Assembly (NCBI GenBank): GCA_025352105.1
Contig: JANXUB010000224.1
Span: 1 to 37,807, forward strand
DNA length: 37,807 nt
Source: Burkholderiales bacterium
GTDB taxonomy: Bacteria; Pseudomonadota; Gammaproteobacteria; Burkholderiales; Casimicrobiaceae
Direction of reading: 5' to 3'
Below, piece by piece: positions 1-6,294 of this stretch; position 1 is the first letter of the stretch, and the number at the start of each line of letters is the position of its first letter. Under the pieces are notes generated by a model, which saw nothing but the letters and a program-made list of their open reading frames with translations, had not been told where the DNA came from and did no database searches. Both the position numbers and the translations under genes were made by a program.

Positions 1-209
1 AAGCTGCCGTCAATCGTTGGGGCCACGGCCAGCAAGCTTTGTCTGAAGCTTTTTCCACCTATAACTCTGGCTCTACTTCGCTAGGTTTCGATAACGGGTA
101 TGTGAGCGCTGTTCGTGGTGCTAAGTCTAAAACTCCGCCTATTTCCTATAAACCACCGCAGGAATCCGAAGCCAAAAACGCCCCTACTTCTGTGCCCTGG
201 AATCGGTAA
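1..209 (+). CDS. virB1: VirB1-like lytic transglycosylase, C-terminal part (continues from 37300)
   Basis: This is the 3' part of a gene whose 5' part lies at 37300-37807. Because 37667-37807 equals 1-141, the two pieces join into one 191-residue frame ending at TAA 207-209. This part holds the last structural motif of the SLT fold, a Tyr-Asn pair (TYNSG), followed by a loose polar tail of about 35 residues ending in PWNR. The enzyme would cleave peptidoglycan in the periplasm so that the conjugation channel can cross the wall. It is the last gene of the traG-ssb-traF-traB-virB1 run. The split is an artefact of linearising a circle, not a broken gene. Confidence 0.85.
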   Translation, partial: AAVNRWGHGQQALSEAFSTYNSGSTSLGFDNGYVSAVRGAKSKTPPISYKPPQESEAKNAPTSVPWNR

Positions 210-265
210 ACCCTGTTTCGGTCCGATCCTGACCATATTTGCCTGCATCTAAATCTGTGCGCAAT

Positions 266-281
266 GGCCCGGAAACGGGCC
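266..281 (+). other. GNRA-loop hairpin downstream of virB1
   Basis: GGCCCG and CGGGCC enclose a GAAA loop, giving a very stable RNA hairpin 57 bases after the virB1 stop. No T-run follows, so it may protect the 3' end or pause transcription rather than act as an intrinsic terminator. Confidence 0.4.
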
Positions 282-391
282 GTGACGGGCTTTCGTGAAC
301 CGCGTCAATGTCGCGGCCTATCGGCTTCAATCCCGGCGCTGGCGGCATCCTGCCGCAACCGAGGTTTTCCACGCTCTTTTTTCTTTTTCCA

Positions 392-414
392 GCAAGGGCG
401 ATGATCGCCCTTGC
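392..414. promoter_or_regulatory. Perfect 23-bp palindrome, candidate operator
   Basis: Arms GCAAGGGCGAT and ATCGCCCTTGC match completely around a single central G. It lies in the non-coding stretch upstream of repA. A symmetric site of this size fits a dimeric repressor. It is not an IncP KorA or KorB sequence as I remember them. The binding protein is unknown; candidates on this plasmid are the XRE protein and the tandem ribbon-helix-helix protein. Confidence 0.45.
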
Positions 415-417
415 TGT

Positions 418-441
418 CATGGCCTTGGGCCATGATTTTTA
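418..441 (+). terminator. Possible intrinsic terminator of the transfer operon
   Basis: CATGGCC and GGCCATG form a 7-bp stem with a TTG loop, followed by ATTTTTATT. It lies about 210 bases after the virB1 stop, directly after the 23-bp palindrome. The T-tract is broken, so efficiency is uncertain. Confidence 0.4.
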
Positions 442-551
442 TTGGCATGGCCGCTGCCGCATTCAAACTGAGCCTAATGACGCAGTTCAAGTCGACAGTT
501 TATCGAGACGACAAAGCACGCGACGTGCTCAGTCGGCGGGAAGAAAGCGAA

Positions 552-607
552 GCGCTCAACAATTCCCCAGGTACTTCGCTCTGCTCGACCGGGAAATTGT
601 TGAGCGC
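552..607. repeat. Long inverted repeat upstream of repA
   Basis: GCGCTCAACAATT at 552-564 is matched by AATTGTTGAGCGC at 595-607. The inner CCCC and GGG extend the stem with one offset base. The loop is about 27 bases. It could form a cruciform or an RNA hairpin in the repA leader, or be a spaced operator. No protein reading of 210-723 looks convincing; this stretch otherwise holds the hairpins and palindrome listed separately. Confidence 0.5.
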
Positions 608-659
608 ATCGCAAAGCAACGTTTTAAGGCGGCGCGAACACCGAGCACGTAAGCTGATG

Positions 660-682
660 CCCGCAGCGCGCTGTGCGCTGGG
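660..682 (+). repeat. GC-rich hairpin, left copy flanking repA
   Basis: The element begins CCCGC, ends GGG followed by AAAAA, and can fold through CAGCGC/GCGCTG. A related 23-base element with the same ends sits at 2208-2230 on the far side of repA and the iterons; the two match at roughly 17 of 23 positions. Confidence 0.35.
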
Positions 683-723
683 AAAAATATTTACTTCTGC
701 TGTAAAAAAAGTGGTATTCGTAA

Positions 724-933
724 TTGATCGTTGATCTGGCGTTTTTCCCTTGGCGTAAACTTTACAAATATATAGGGGGTGTCACAGCTAGACAGTGGCG
801 GTATTACGAAAAAGGCCGCGCGGGCGAGGTGGTAACTGTTTCGGCTGATGTTCGCAATCGAATGCGTGTGCTTGAGCGTCTTCTCAATCGCGTCCCAATT
901 ATTAAGCAGGAGCCGCTATGTCCATCGAAATAA
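724..933 (+). CDS. Possible small HTH-like protein upstream of RepA
   Basis: A 69-residue frame that could start at TTG 724, directly after an in-frame stop, and overlaps the repA start by 16 bases. Residues 20-57 (VTARQWRYYEKGR, then VTVSADVRNRM and a leucine-rich helix) resemble the second half of XRE-type helix-turn-helix proteins. There is no ATG and no good ribosome binding site, so it may be a decayed or weakly expressed regulator, or a leader that couples translation to repA. I do not recognise a named family. Confidence 0.3.
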   Translation: MIVDLAFFPWRKLYKYIGGVTARQWRYYEKGRAGEVVTVSADVRNRMRVLERLLNRVPIIKQEPLCPSK

Positions 934-1892
934 CCTCAGCGGGGCAACAATCGCTTTTCACACCGGACGCGGCTCCGTATGTCGAGGCGTTGACGCCATC
1001 CGAACGAGCACGCAGACTGGCGGTTATGGTCGTAGGGCGCGAAGCGGGTAGTGGTGGTACTGGGGTGGATACGCGCCCACGCGCGCAAGATTTTTTCGTT
1101 GCAAACATTGTCGACTATTCGTTTAAATCTGACATGGCTGGGATGGATGCGCCTATCTTTTCGTTATCGACGAAGCCAGATTTAAAGGTGTGGGAGTGGA
1201 CAAGCCAAGACAAAAAGCGCTCAATCAAAATCACGCCTGGCGTCGGTGTTGGTCGCGCGACGATTTTCGATAAAGATATTTTGATGTACGCGGCAAGCCA
1301 ACTAGTGGCAGCGATCAACGCAAAGCGTCAGCCCTCGAAAACGGTGCGCTACGCTGTTTTTGACTTTTTGATTGCTACGGGGCGAAAGGTTGACGGTGAG
1401 GAGTATGCGCGGCACAAAGAGGCGTTAGATCGGCTGGCGAGTACCCATTTGAAGACCAACATTCAAACGGGACGGCGCGCGATCACTAAATCGTTTGGCA
1501 TTATCGATGCGTGGGAGGCTGTTGAGAAAGACCCAACGGGCAGAGCGGCCAGCGTTGAAATCACTTTGAGTGATTGGCTCTACAACTCCATCACTTCGAT
1601 GGATGTGCTTACGATTAGTGAGGATTATTTCGGGTTGCGCAAAGCGCTGGAGAGACGAATCTATGAGTTGGCGCGCAAACATGTAGGCAGGCAATCAGCC
1701 TGGTCAATCTCGATGACTGCACTCTACGAAAAAAGCGGCAGCACTGGTGATATTCGGAACTTTCGGCGTTACATGAAAAACATCATCGAGCGAAATCAAT
1801 TACCGGAATATGCCATCGCAGCGAGCGCTCACGGTGATGATGTTATTTTGGTATTTGAGAGCCGTGCTGTGCTTGTGGGTAAGTTGCTGTGA
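918..1892 (+). CDS. repA: Replication initiator protein A (RepA, RPA family)
   Basis: A 324-residue protein that should bind the iterons just downstream and open the plasmid origin. The body from about residue 55 (ARPRAQDFFVANIVDYSFKS-like start, then a WEWTSQDKKRSIKITPG stretch) through LRKALERRIYELARKH near residues 240-260 fits the 'replication initiator protein A' family found on plasmids of alpha-, beta- and gammaproteobacteria, including PromA-type broad-host-range plasmids. The ATG follows AGGAG with five bases between. The TGA stop overlaps the first base of iteron 1, so gene and origin form one compact replicon. The first 50 or so residues are variable and probably flexible. Family call is from motif memory; no alignment was run. 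Confidence 0.85.
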   Translation: MSIEITSAGQQSLFTPDAAPYVEALTPSERARRLAVMVVGREAGSGGTGVDTRPRAQDFFVANIVDYSFKSDMAGMDAPIFSLSTKPDLKVWEWTSQDKKRSIKITPGVGVGRATIFDKDILMYAASQLVAAINAKRQPSKTVRYAVFDFLIATGRKVDGEEYARHKEALDRLASTHLKTNIQTGRRAITKSFGIIDAWEAVEKDPTGRAASVEITLSDWLYNSITSMDVLTISEDYFGLRKALERRIYELARKHVGRQSAWSISMTALYEKSGSTGDIRNFRRYMKNIIERNQLPEYAIAASAHGDDVILVFESRAVLVGKLL

Positions 1893-1969
1893 CACGTCGT
1901 TTCAGACACGCTAACACGTCGTTTCAGACACGCTTTGCGCGTTGCTTTACACGTCGTTTCAGACACGCT
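1892..1969. repeat. Three 21-bp iterons
   Basis: The sequence ACACGTCGTTTCAGACACG plus CT occurs identically at 1892-1912, 1914-1934 and 1949-1969. The starts are 22 and 35 bases apart. Position directly after repA marks them as RepA binding sites of an iteron-controlled origin. Confidence 0.85.
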
Positions 1970-2093
1970 ATCGAGGCTGCAAGCCTTGCTGCATGCGGCT
2001 TTCAAAAAGCCTAACACGCGCGCACGCGGGCGCGCGCAGCTTCTTTAACTTAATTAACAGGTGTGAAACCACCTCGAATTAGCAAACTTTGGA

Positions 2094-2113
2094 ATTAAAA
2101 CGACCGTTTTAAT
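2094..2113. repeat. Perfect AT-rich palindrome in oriV
   Basis: ATTAAAACG and CGTTTTAAT are exact complements around AC. It could be an operator for the next gene, a replication-priming structure or part of the unwinding element. Confidence 0.5.
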
Positions 2114-2207
2114 AGTTCGCTATCGCTCACGAAGACGGTATCTCCGCAAGCTTTGATAACCGTCTACACCAAAAATCGAGATCGCTTCGCTCACAAGAAA
2201 CAAACTA

Positions 2208-2230
2208 CCCGCGCTGCGCGCTGCGCAGGG
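2208..2230 (+). repeat. GC-rich hairpin, right copy flanking the replicon
   Basis: Begins CCCGC and ends GGG followed by an A-run, like the element at 660-682. The two bracket repA and the iterons in the same orientation. Function unknown. Confidence 0.35.
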
Positions 2231-2304
2231 AAAAAACAAAAAAAACACAACGCCGTTAAAATGTGATATAAATATTCTTGATTAGTAGAAAAAAAGGGGC
2301 TACT

Positions 2305-3054
2305 TTGAAACACACTCTCGCGCTCTGCCTTGCGCTATTTGGCTCGATGTCGGCTGCAGCGGACGAATTTTTCGTACCTTGGTCGCCGCTCATCATTCGA
2401 TGGAATTGTGTCTTGTTGACCTCCGGCGAAACAAAGTGCTCAAACTATTTATTTGGTTTGCTGCCCGCTATGGCAACGACCCCGTCCCCGGACGGCCTCA
2501 AAGCCTTCGGAGCTTACCGCGTCATGAAGGCAACAGCAGGGCCGGTAGCTTTCCCGTTGACTGTTGGCGTTTCGGAAGCACCCTGCACGATTGCGGGGGT
2601 ATACATAACGTGTGTCGCAACCGACGTTGTCACGCTCGCGCCAGGCATCACTCAGACCTTTGGTTCGGGCTTCGCCGAAAACGACTTAACGATTCAGGGA
2701 AGCACGCCAGCACCTTTATTTGATTGGGATGGTGACGGACTTCAGACCGCAGATCGCGAAGGACTCATGCTATCGCGCTATCTCATGGGTTTCCGTGGCA
2801 CGGCTGTAACGGCGGGAATACCCCTCACTGGAAACAAAACGCCAGAGACGGTTAACGGTGAAATTACCAATGCTGTCCAGCAGGGATGGTTCAATTTCAT
2901 TGCACCGAGTACAGCGCCGACTGGAGCACGCGAATCATTGCTATTTTCTCGCTGTCTGCGGGGGCTTCGCGGTGGAGCGCTTGTCGGAAGCATTGCGCAA
3001 GCAGTAGTCGCCGAGACCGAAACACGATGCGACGGGCTTCGTGCCATCGAGTAA
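2305..3054 (+). CDS. Secreted protein with EF-hand/dockerin-like repeat
   Basis: A 249-residue exported protein. I chose TTG 2305 because AAGGGG lies just upstream; a TTG at 2278 adds nine charged residues before the signal. Residues 1-20 (KHTLALCLALFGSMSAAA) form a Sec signal with cleavage near Ala-Ala/Asp. Around residue 140 the DWDGDG loop followed by GLMLSRYLMGFRG matches the calcium-binding-loop plus helix unit seen in dockerin-like tails of many proteobacterial surface proteins. A second, loop-less copy (ESLLFSRCLRGLRGGALV) follows about 60 residues later. Four or more cysteines suggest disulphides. The first half has no family I recognise. Located beside the replicon, it could be a surface or mating-contact protein, but this is inference. 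Confidence 0.6.
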   Translation: MKHTLALCLALFGSMSAAADEFFVPWSPLIIRWNCVLLTSGETKCSNYLFGLLPAMATTPSPDGLKAFGAYRVMKATAGPVAFPLTVGVSEAPCTIAGVYITCVATDVVTLAPGITQTFGSGFAENDLTIQGSTPAPLFDWDGDGLQTADREGLMLSRYLMGFRGTAVTAGIPLTGNKTPETVNGEITNAVQQGWFNFIAPSTAPTGARESLLFSRCLRGLRGGALVGSIAQAVVAETETRCDGLRAIE

Positions 3055-3067
3055 TGCAACAATGATC

Positions 3068-3111
3068 AGCGCGGGTGCTTACCCCTCCTCCCCCGAACGA
3101 GTGCCCGCGCT
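3068..3111 (+). terminator. Possible terminator hairpin after the secreted protein gene
   Basis: AGCGCGGG and CCCGCGCT are perfect 8-bp arms with a 28-base pyrimidine-rich loop, followed by GTCTTCT. The long loop and poor T-run make it a weak candidate. Confidence 0.35.
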
Positions 3112-3141
3112 GTCTTCTACGACCCTTAGTCAATCAACACC

Positions 3142-3366
3142 ATGACAAACACTCGTCAAAATCTGGTACAGTTCATAGATTCACCTAACACCGCGTCTGA
3201 AACAAAATCAGGCGTCAACGTGAAGTATTCTGCATTCAAAGTTGTTGTCATCACACTCCTCCTTGCCGCCTTTGCAACGGTAATGCAGCCGTACGTTTCG
3301 CGTCTTGTTTTCTCAGCCTTGGCCGCGGCGGTAACGCTTCTCGGTGCTCCCGATCCACGTCGCTAA
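3142..3366 (+). CDS. Small membrane protein, in frame with the next gene
   Basis: A 74-residue protein with a polar N-terminus of about 27 residues and one long or two short hydrophobic segments (FKVVVITLLLAAFATVM, then LVFSALAAAVTLLGA). The TAA stop (3364-3366) lies in the loop of a perfect 12-bp hairpin, and the downstream KfrB-like frame continues in the same reading frame with no further stop. It may be a separate inner-membrane protein, or the membrane anchor of a protein made by stop readthrough, or the 5' half of a gene split by a nonsense change. No family recognised. Confidence 0.5.
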   Translation: MTNTRQNLVQFIDSPNTASETKSGVNVKYSAFKVVVITLLLAAFATVMQPYVSRLVFSALAAAVTLLGAPDPRR

Positions 3367-3382
3367 TTCAGCGACGTGGATC
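3352..3382. repeat. Perfect 12-bp-arm hairpin around a stop codon
   Basis: GATCCACGTCGC and GCGACGTGGATC enclose TAATTCA. The loop begins with the stop codon of the upstream frame, and the right arm contains the only early GTG of the downstream frame. No T-run follows on either strand. Confidence 0.7.
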
Positions 3383-3960
3383 ATTCAAGTCCGCAAGCGG
3401 ACACAATCGAGAGATACAAATCGCCGCTTGCTGTGGCAGGGGGCGCGCCAGCGGTTTCGAACGTTCTAAGCCGAGCTTTCCCGACTACGCGCTTCCTCGT
3501 AAGCGAGGACGCAGTTTCTGTCTTCGCCATGTATGCCGCTAATGCGCCTGGCGCGCCATCTAAAGATGTTGTACGTGCAAAGCTCGCGCAGCACTTCCCG
3601 CGAACGCATTTCAAGCTGCCGTCTCTACGCACACCGAAGGAAGATTCGCCCAGCTTCGTCGCGAGTGCCGACGAAGCAACCGCAATGGCAGTGAAGAAGC
3701 TAGGCGGGGGTGCTTTTTTCGGGCGAGTGGCCGTGCGCACCGCGCAGGAACAAAGCGGACGCTACCAAGGCCGAATACTCGGCCACACAAGCGAACACAC
3801 AGTACAGCAGCTCAGTCCATTCGTCGCGGTTATACACCGAACGGATGCGCTAGGTGACTCCCCTCATCCTATTGGTAAGGCCATACGAATAAATTACAGC
3901 AGCAATGTCGCCTACGTCGAGGCAAGCACGGTCCGCTCGCCCAAGGCGCGCGATAGGTAG
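3376..3960 (+). CDS. KfrB-like domain protein
   Basis: Up to 194 residues from GTG 3376, a start buried in the hairpin and without a ribosome binding site; GTG 3433 is another option. Residues 128-183 (RYQGRILGHTSEHTVQQLSP, a VxHR motif, then INYS) match the C-terminal tails of the ArdC fusion and the response regulator on this plasmid, and resemble the KfrB domain of plasmid proteins. Residues 30-115 are weakly similar to nothing I recognise. It sits five bases before the nuclease gene, so they are probably co-transcribed. KfrB-type domains are associated with plasmid maintenance proteins; their biochemical role is not settled. Confidence 0.6.
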   Translation: MDHSSPQADTIERYKSPLAVAGGAPAVSNVLSRAFPTTRFLVSEDAVSVFAMYAANAPGAPSKDVVRAKLAQHFPRTHFKLPSLRTPKEDSPSFVASADEATAMAVKKLGGGAFFGRVAVRTAQEQSGRYQGRILGHTSEHTVQQLSPFVAVIHRTDALGDSPHPIGKAIRINYSSNVAYVEASTVRSPKARDR

Positions 3961-3964
3961 CGCT

Positions 3965-4459
3965 ATGACTTCATTGCGCAGGTCCTTTTTGGTCTTCCTG
4001 TTGTTGGCGGCGATCCGCCAGGCGAACGCCGACGAACTTTCTGGCCGGGTCGTCGGTGTGGCCGACGGCGACACCATCACACTCTTAGACGGCAGCAATC
4101 GCCAACACAAAATACGCCTCTCTGGGATCGACGCGCCCGAAAATTCTCAGCCTTTCGGGCGGGCCTCTAAACGCGCGCTATCTGATTGCGCTTTCGGGAA
4201 ATATGCGACCGTCCTCACCGAGAAAACAGACCGCTACGGCCGACAAATTGGCTTGGTGCAAGTTGATGGCGTTGACTGCAACCTACGCCAGCTTGACTTA
4301 GGCCTGGCTTGGCATTACAAGCGCTACGCGCACGAACGCCCACTAACTGAAACCCGTGTGTACTGCGACGCCGAGCTATTAGCTCGCAAGGCGCGAGTAG
4401 GATTGTGGGCCGATGGCAAAGCGACAGCGCCCTGGGAGTGGCGCAAGCGTCACGGATAA
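3965..4459 (+). CDS. Secreted thermonuclease (SNase/ParB-like)
   Basis: A 164-residue staphylococcal-nuclease-fold protein. ATG 3965 gives a signal peptide (LRRSFLVFLLLAAIRQANA, cleaved before DE). The OB-fold core follows: VADGDTITL, RLSGIDAPE (the Arg and Glu of the active site with calcium-binding Asp) and TDRYGRQIG (second active-site Arg). The C-terminal LGLAWHYKRY and GLWA stretches are typical. Expected to cut DNA or RNA in the periplasm with calcium. On RP4 a nuclease of this family, ParB, is encoded next to the resolvase ParA, the same pairing as here, so it is the likely equivalent. All catalytic residues appear present. Confidence 0.8.
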   Translation: MTSLRRSFLVFLLLAAIRQANADELSGRVVGVADGDTITLLDGSNRQHKIRLSGIDAPENSQPFGRASKRALSDCAFGKYATVLTEKTDRYGRQIGLVQVDGVDCNLRQLDLGLAWHYKRYAHERPLTETRVYCDAELLARKARVGLWADGKATAPWEWRKRHG

Positions 4460-4513
4460 AGCTACTCAAGAATAGCCACAGAAACGACCTATTACGCATT
4501 GCAAGTGTTTGGA

Positions 4514-4541
4514 CTGTCGTAAAACACCTGTTTGGCGACAG
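4514..4541. promoter_or_regulatory. res: Candidate res subsite I (28-bp dyad)
   Basis: CTGTCGTAAAACA and TGTTTGGCGACAG form 13-base arms matching at 11 positions around CC. The 28-bp total length and position upstream of a serine resolvase gene fit the crossover subsite of Tn3-family res sites. Confidence 0.5.
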
Positions 4542-4597
4542 ACCTGTTGCAATCATCCGCACGGGACACCCATCGCCTTCACAATGCGTGCGGGAAA

Positions 4598-4623
4598 CCG
4601 TGTCGTTATGCGCTACGATACGG
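4598..4623. promoter_or_regulatory. res: Candidate res accessory subsite
   Basis: CCGTGTCG and CGATACGG match at 7 of 8 positions across a 10-base spacer. It lies between the 28-bp dyad and the resolvase start, where accessory subsites normally sit. A third subsite was not identified. Confidence 0.4.
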
Positions 4624-4650
4624 AAACATCTTTTCAATGGTTATCCGCCT

Positions 4651-5271
4651 ATGTTGGTTGGCTACATGCGCGTGTCGTCGGATTCGGACCGGCAGAACAC
4701 GGACTTGCAACGTGATGCTCTGCTCAGCACCGGTGTCGATGTTCGGCACTTGTTCGAGGACCACGCTTCCGGTGCCAAGGATGATCGTCCCGGTTTGGCT
4801 CAAGCGTTGGATTTCGTACGGCCCGAAGATGTGTTGGTCGTCTGGAAGCTGGATCGGCTCGGTCGCTCGTTATCGCATTTACTTGCCGTTGTAAACACGC
4901 TCAAAGTCAAGCAGGTGGCATTCCGGTCGCTGACCGAAAACATGGACACCAGTACAGCATCAGGCGAGTTGTTGTTTCACGTGTTCGGTGCGCTTGCGCA
5001 GTATGAGCGCGCATTGATCCAGGAGCGGGTCATCGCCGGTCTGGCCGCAGCGAAGCGGCGCGGCCGGTTCGGTGGTCGGCCTCCCGCCATCGTTGGCGAA
5101 AAGCTCGACACAATTGTTGCCGCGTTGAATGGTGGCATGTCGAAGGCAGCCGTGTGCCGCAACTTCGGCGTCAAACGTACAACGCTAATCGAAACCCTAA
5201 CGCGTATCGACTGGCATGCTCCCGCGCGCGCGGTCGGGTATCAGGATGGCCGACGGCGGGGTCATCGATGA
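4651..5271 (+). CDS. Serine resolvase (ParA/TnpR type)
   Basis: A 206-residue small serine recombinase. The frame is open further upstream, but ATG 4651 gives the family N-terminus LVGYMRVSS with nucleophile Ser9 or Ser10. The catalytic domain continues with VWKLDRLGRS (the conserved arginines), then SLTENMDTSTASGEL and the long helix ALAQYERALIQERVIAGLAAA. After GRFGGRPP comes a Hin-like DNA-binding domain (SKAAVCRNFGVKRTTLIETL). It should resolve plasmid multimers at the dyads just upstream. No transposase gene or terminal inverted repeats were seen nearby, so a maintenance role is likelier than a transposon. No clear ribosome binding site precedes the start. Confidence 0.85.
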   Translation: MLVGYMRVSSDSDRQNTDLQRDALLSTGVDVRHLFEDHASGAKDDRPGLAQALDFVRPEDVLVVWKLDRLGRSLSHLLAVVNTLKVKQVAFRSLTENMDTSTASGELLFHVFGALAQYERALIQERVIAGLAAAKRRGRFGGRPPAIVGEKLDTIVAALNGGMSKAAVCRNFGVKRTTLIETLTRIDWHAPARAVGYQDGRRRGHR

Positions 5272-5300
5272 TGCCTAGGCATTGGCCCCCGTCGAGGATC

Positions 5301-5357
5301 TGATTACATTTTTAATCATGGGCTATTCAATTGTTTTTAAACACTTTTTTTACAATT
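5301..5357. repeat. AT-rich intergenic inverted repeats after the resolvase
   Basis: TGATTA/TAATCA (5301-5318) and AATTGT/ACAATT (5329-5357) lie in an AT-rich stretch between the convergent resolvase and exporter genes. They may act as a two-way transcription end; neither is a textbook terminator. Confidence 0.3.
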
Positions 5358-5394
5358 AAGCCGGCAGTCAGCAGACCAACGTTGTGCCCGTCAC

Positions 5395-6294
5395 TTATCG
5401 AGCGCTATTGCCCGCCTTAAGCACACACAGCCCCGTGCCGCAAAGCACGACAGAGCCACCAAACACCATCAATGGTGTCAATGCCTCGCCAAGGAACCAA
5501 AAGCCCCACAGCGACGCGAATACTGGCGTCAGCAGCGCCACAGCACTAGCGCGCTGCGCCCCGGCCGACGCGATCAATCGGAAGTACAACGTGTGGGCTA
5601 GCGCGGTCGACGCCACGCCGAGAAGAAGCGCAGACATCCAAGCGCCAGCACCGGGCGTCGACGATGGCCAAGCCCACACTCCTAAAGGCAGCAGCAGTAC
5701 GCCAGCCGCGAGCTGTGTACCAAACGCCGTGAACAGCGCCCCTGCGTGCTGCAAATGCCGCTTCGCGTAATGTGTCGCGAAGCCGAACGACGCGGAAGCC
5801 CCGAACCCGGCCAGCACTGCAAGCGATGTCGGCTCGTGACGAAAGCCAACTTTCCCCCAGGTTAAAACAACCATGCCGACCGCAGAAACAACGAGCCCGA
5901 TGATCGCGCGGCGACTCAACCGCGACGAAAACCAGACCCGGCCCGCAACAGCGCCGACGCACGGCGTGCTAGCCACGACAAGCGCAGTAAACCCCGCCGA
6001 TAGATGTAATGATGCGTAAGCCAGTAAACACAGCGGAATTGTGATGTTGAACACGCTGACCACAAGAACAGGCCTAGCAGCAACTACAAGAACTAATCCA
6101 ATGCTCGGTTTCATCACCCAAAGCACACCAGACAGACTCGCTGCAGCGATCCACGCACGAATGCAAATGAGCGGAACCGGCCCGAACTCGGGCACGGCCA
6201 CGCGCATGAACATATAGGACGCGCCAAGCAACGTAGCAACGATAATGAACTCGGTTACTTCCCGAGTGCTCAAGCCGTCGTGATGACCCATCAC
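5395..6294 (-). CDS. DMT-superfamily exporter (EamA type)
   Basis: A 299-residue integral membrane protein with about ten hydrophobic helices in two EamA halves, residues 14-140 and 155-290. The second half ends in the family pattern ALLTPVFASLWGFWFLGEALTP. Such proteins export amino acids, metabolites or small toxic compounds; the substrate cannot be read from the sequence. Its ATG overlaps the stop of the flavin oxidase gene upstream (TGATG), so the two are translationally coupled and probably serve one pathway, for example export of the oxidase product. Length and topology are normal for the family. Confidence 0.85.
   Translation of the reverse strand: MMGHHDGLSTREVTEFIIVATLLGASYMFMRVAVPEFGPVPLICIRAWIAAASLSGVLWVMKPSIGLVLVVAARPVLVVSVFNITIPLCLLAYASLHLSAGFTALVVASTPCVGAVAGRVWFSSRLSRRAIIGLVVSAVGMVVLTWGKVGFRHEPTSLAVLAGFGASASFGFATHYAKRHLQHAGALFTAFGTQLAAGVLLLPLGVWAWPSSTPGAGAWMSALLLGVASTALAHTLYFRLIASAGAQRASAVALLTPVFASLWGFWFLGEALTPLMVFGGSVVLCGTGLCVLKAGNSAR

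Larger units (their letters stand above)
1892..2277. other. oriV: Probable origin of vegetative replication (oriV)
   Basis: Non-coding stretch after repA. In order: three iterons, a hairpin GGCTTT/AAAGCC near 1997-2011, an alternating GC block with GCGCGC arms at 2018-2035, an AT-rich zone with a perfect palindrome at 2094-2113, an AGACGGT/ACCGTCT inverted repeat (2133-2139, 2159-2165), a GC hairpin at 2208-2230 and an A8 run. I saw no clear DnaA box, which would fit an initiator that recruits helicase directly. Exact limits are inferred. Confidence 0.7.

Noticed and set aside
308..734. Overlapping plus-strand frames of 107-114 residues upstream of repA
   Set aside because: They run through the palindromes, have no ribosome binding site, and their products look like translated repeats rather than folded proteins.
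4651..5271. Resolvase as part of an intact Tn3-like transposon with 5395-7688 as cargo
   Set aside because: No transposase gene and no terminal inverted repeats were found around it; the nuclease-resolvase pairing fits a maintenance locus better.
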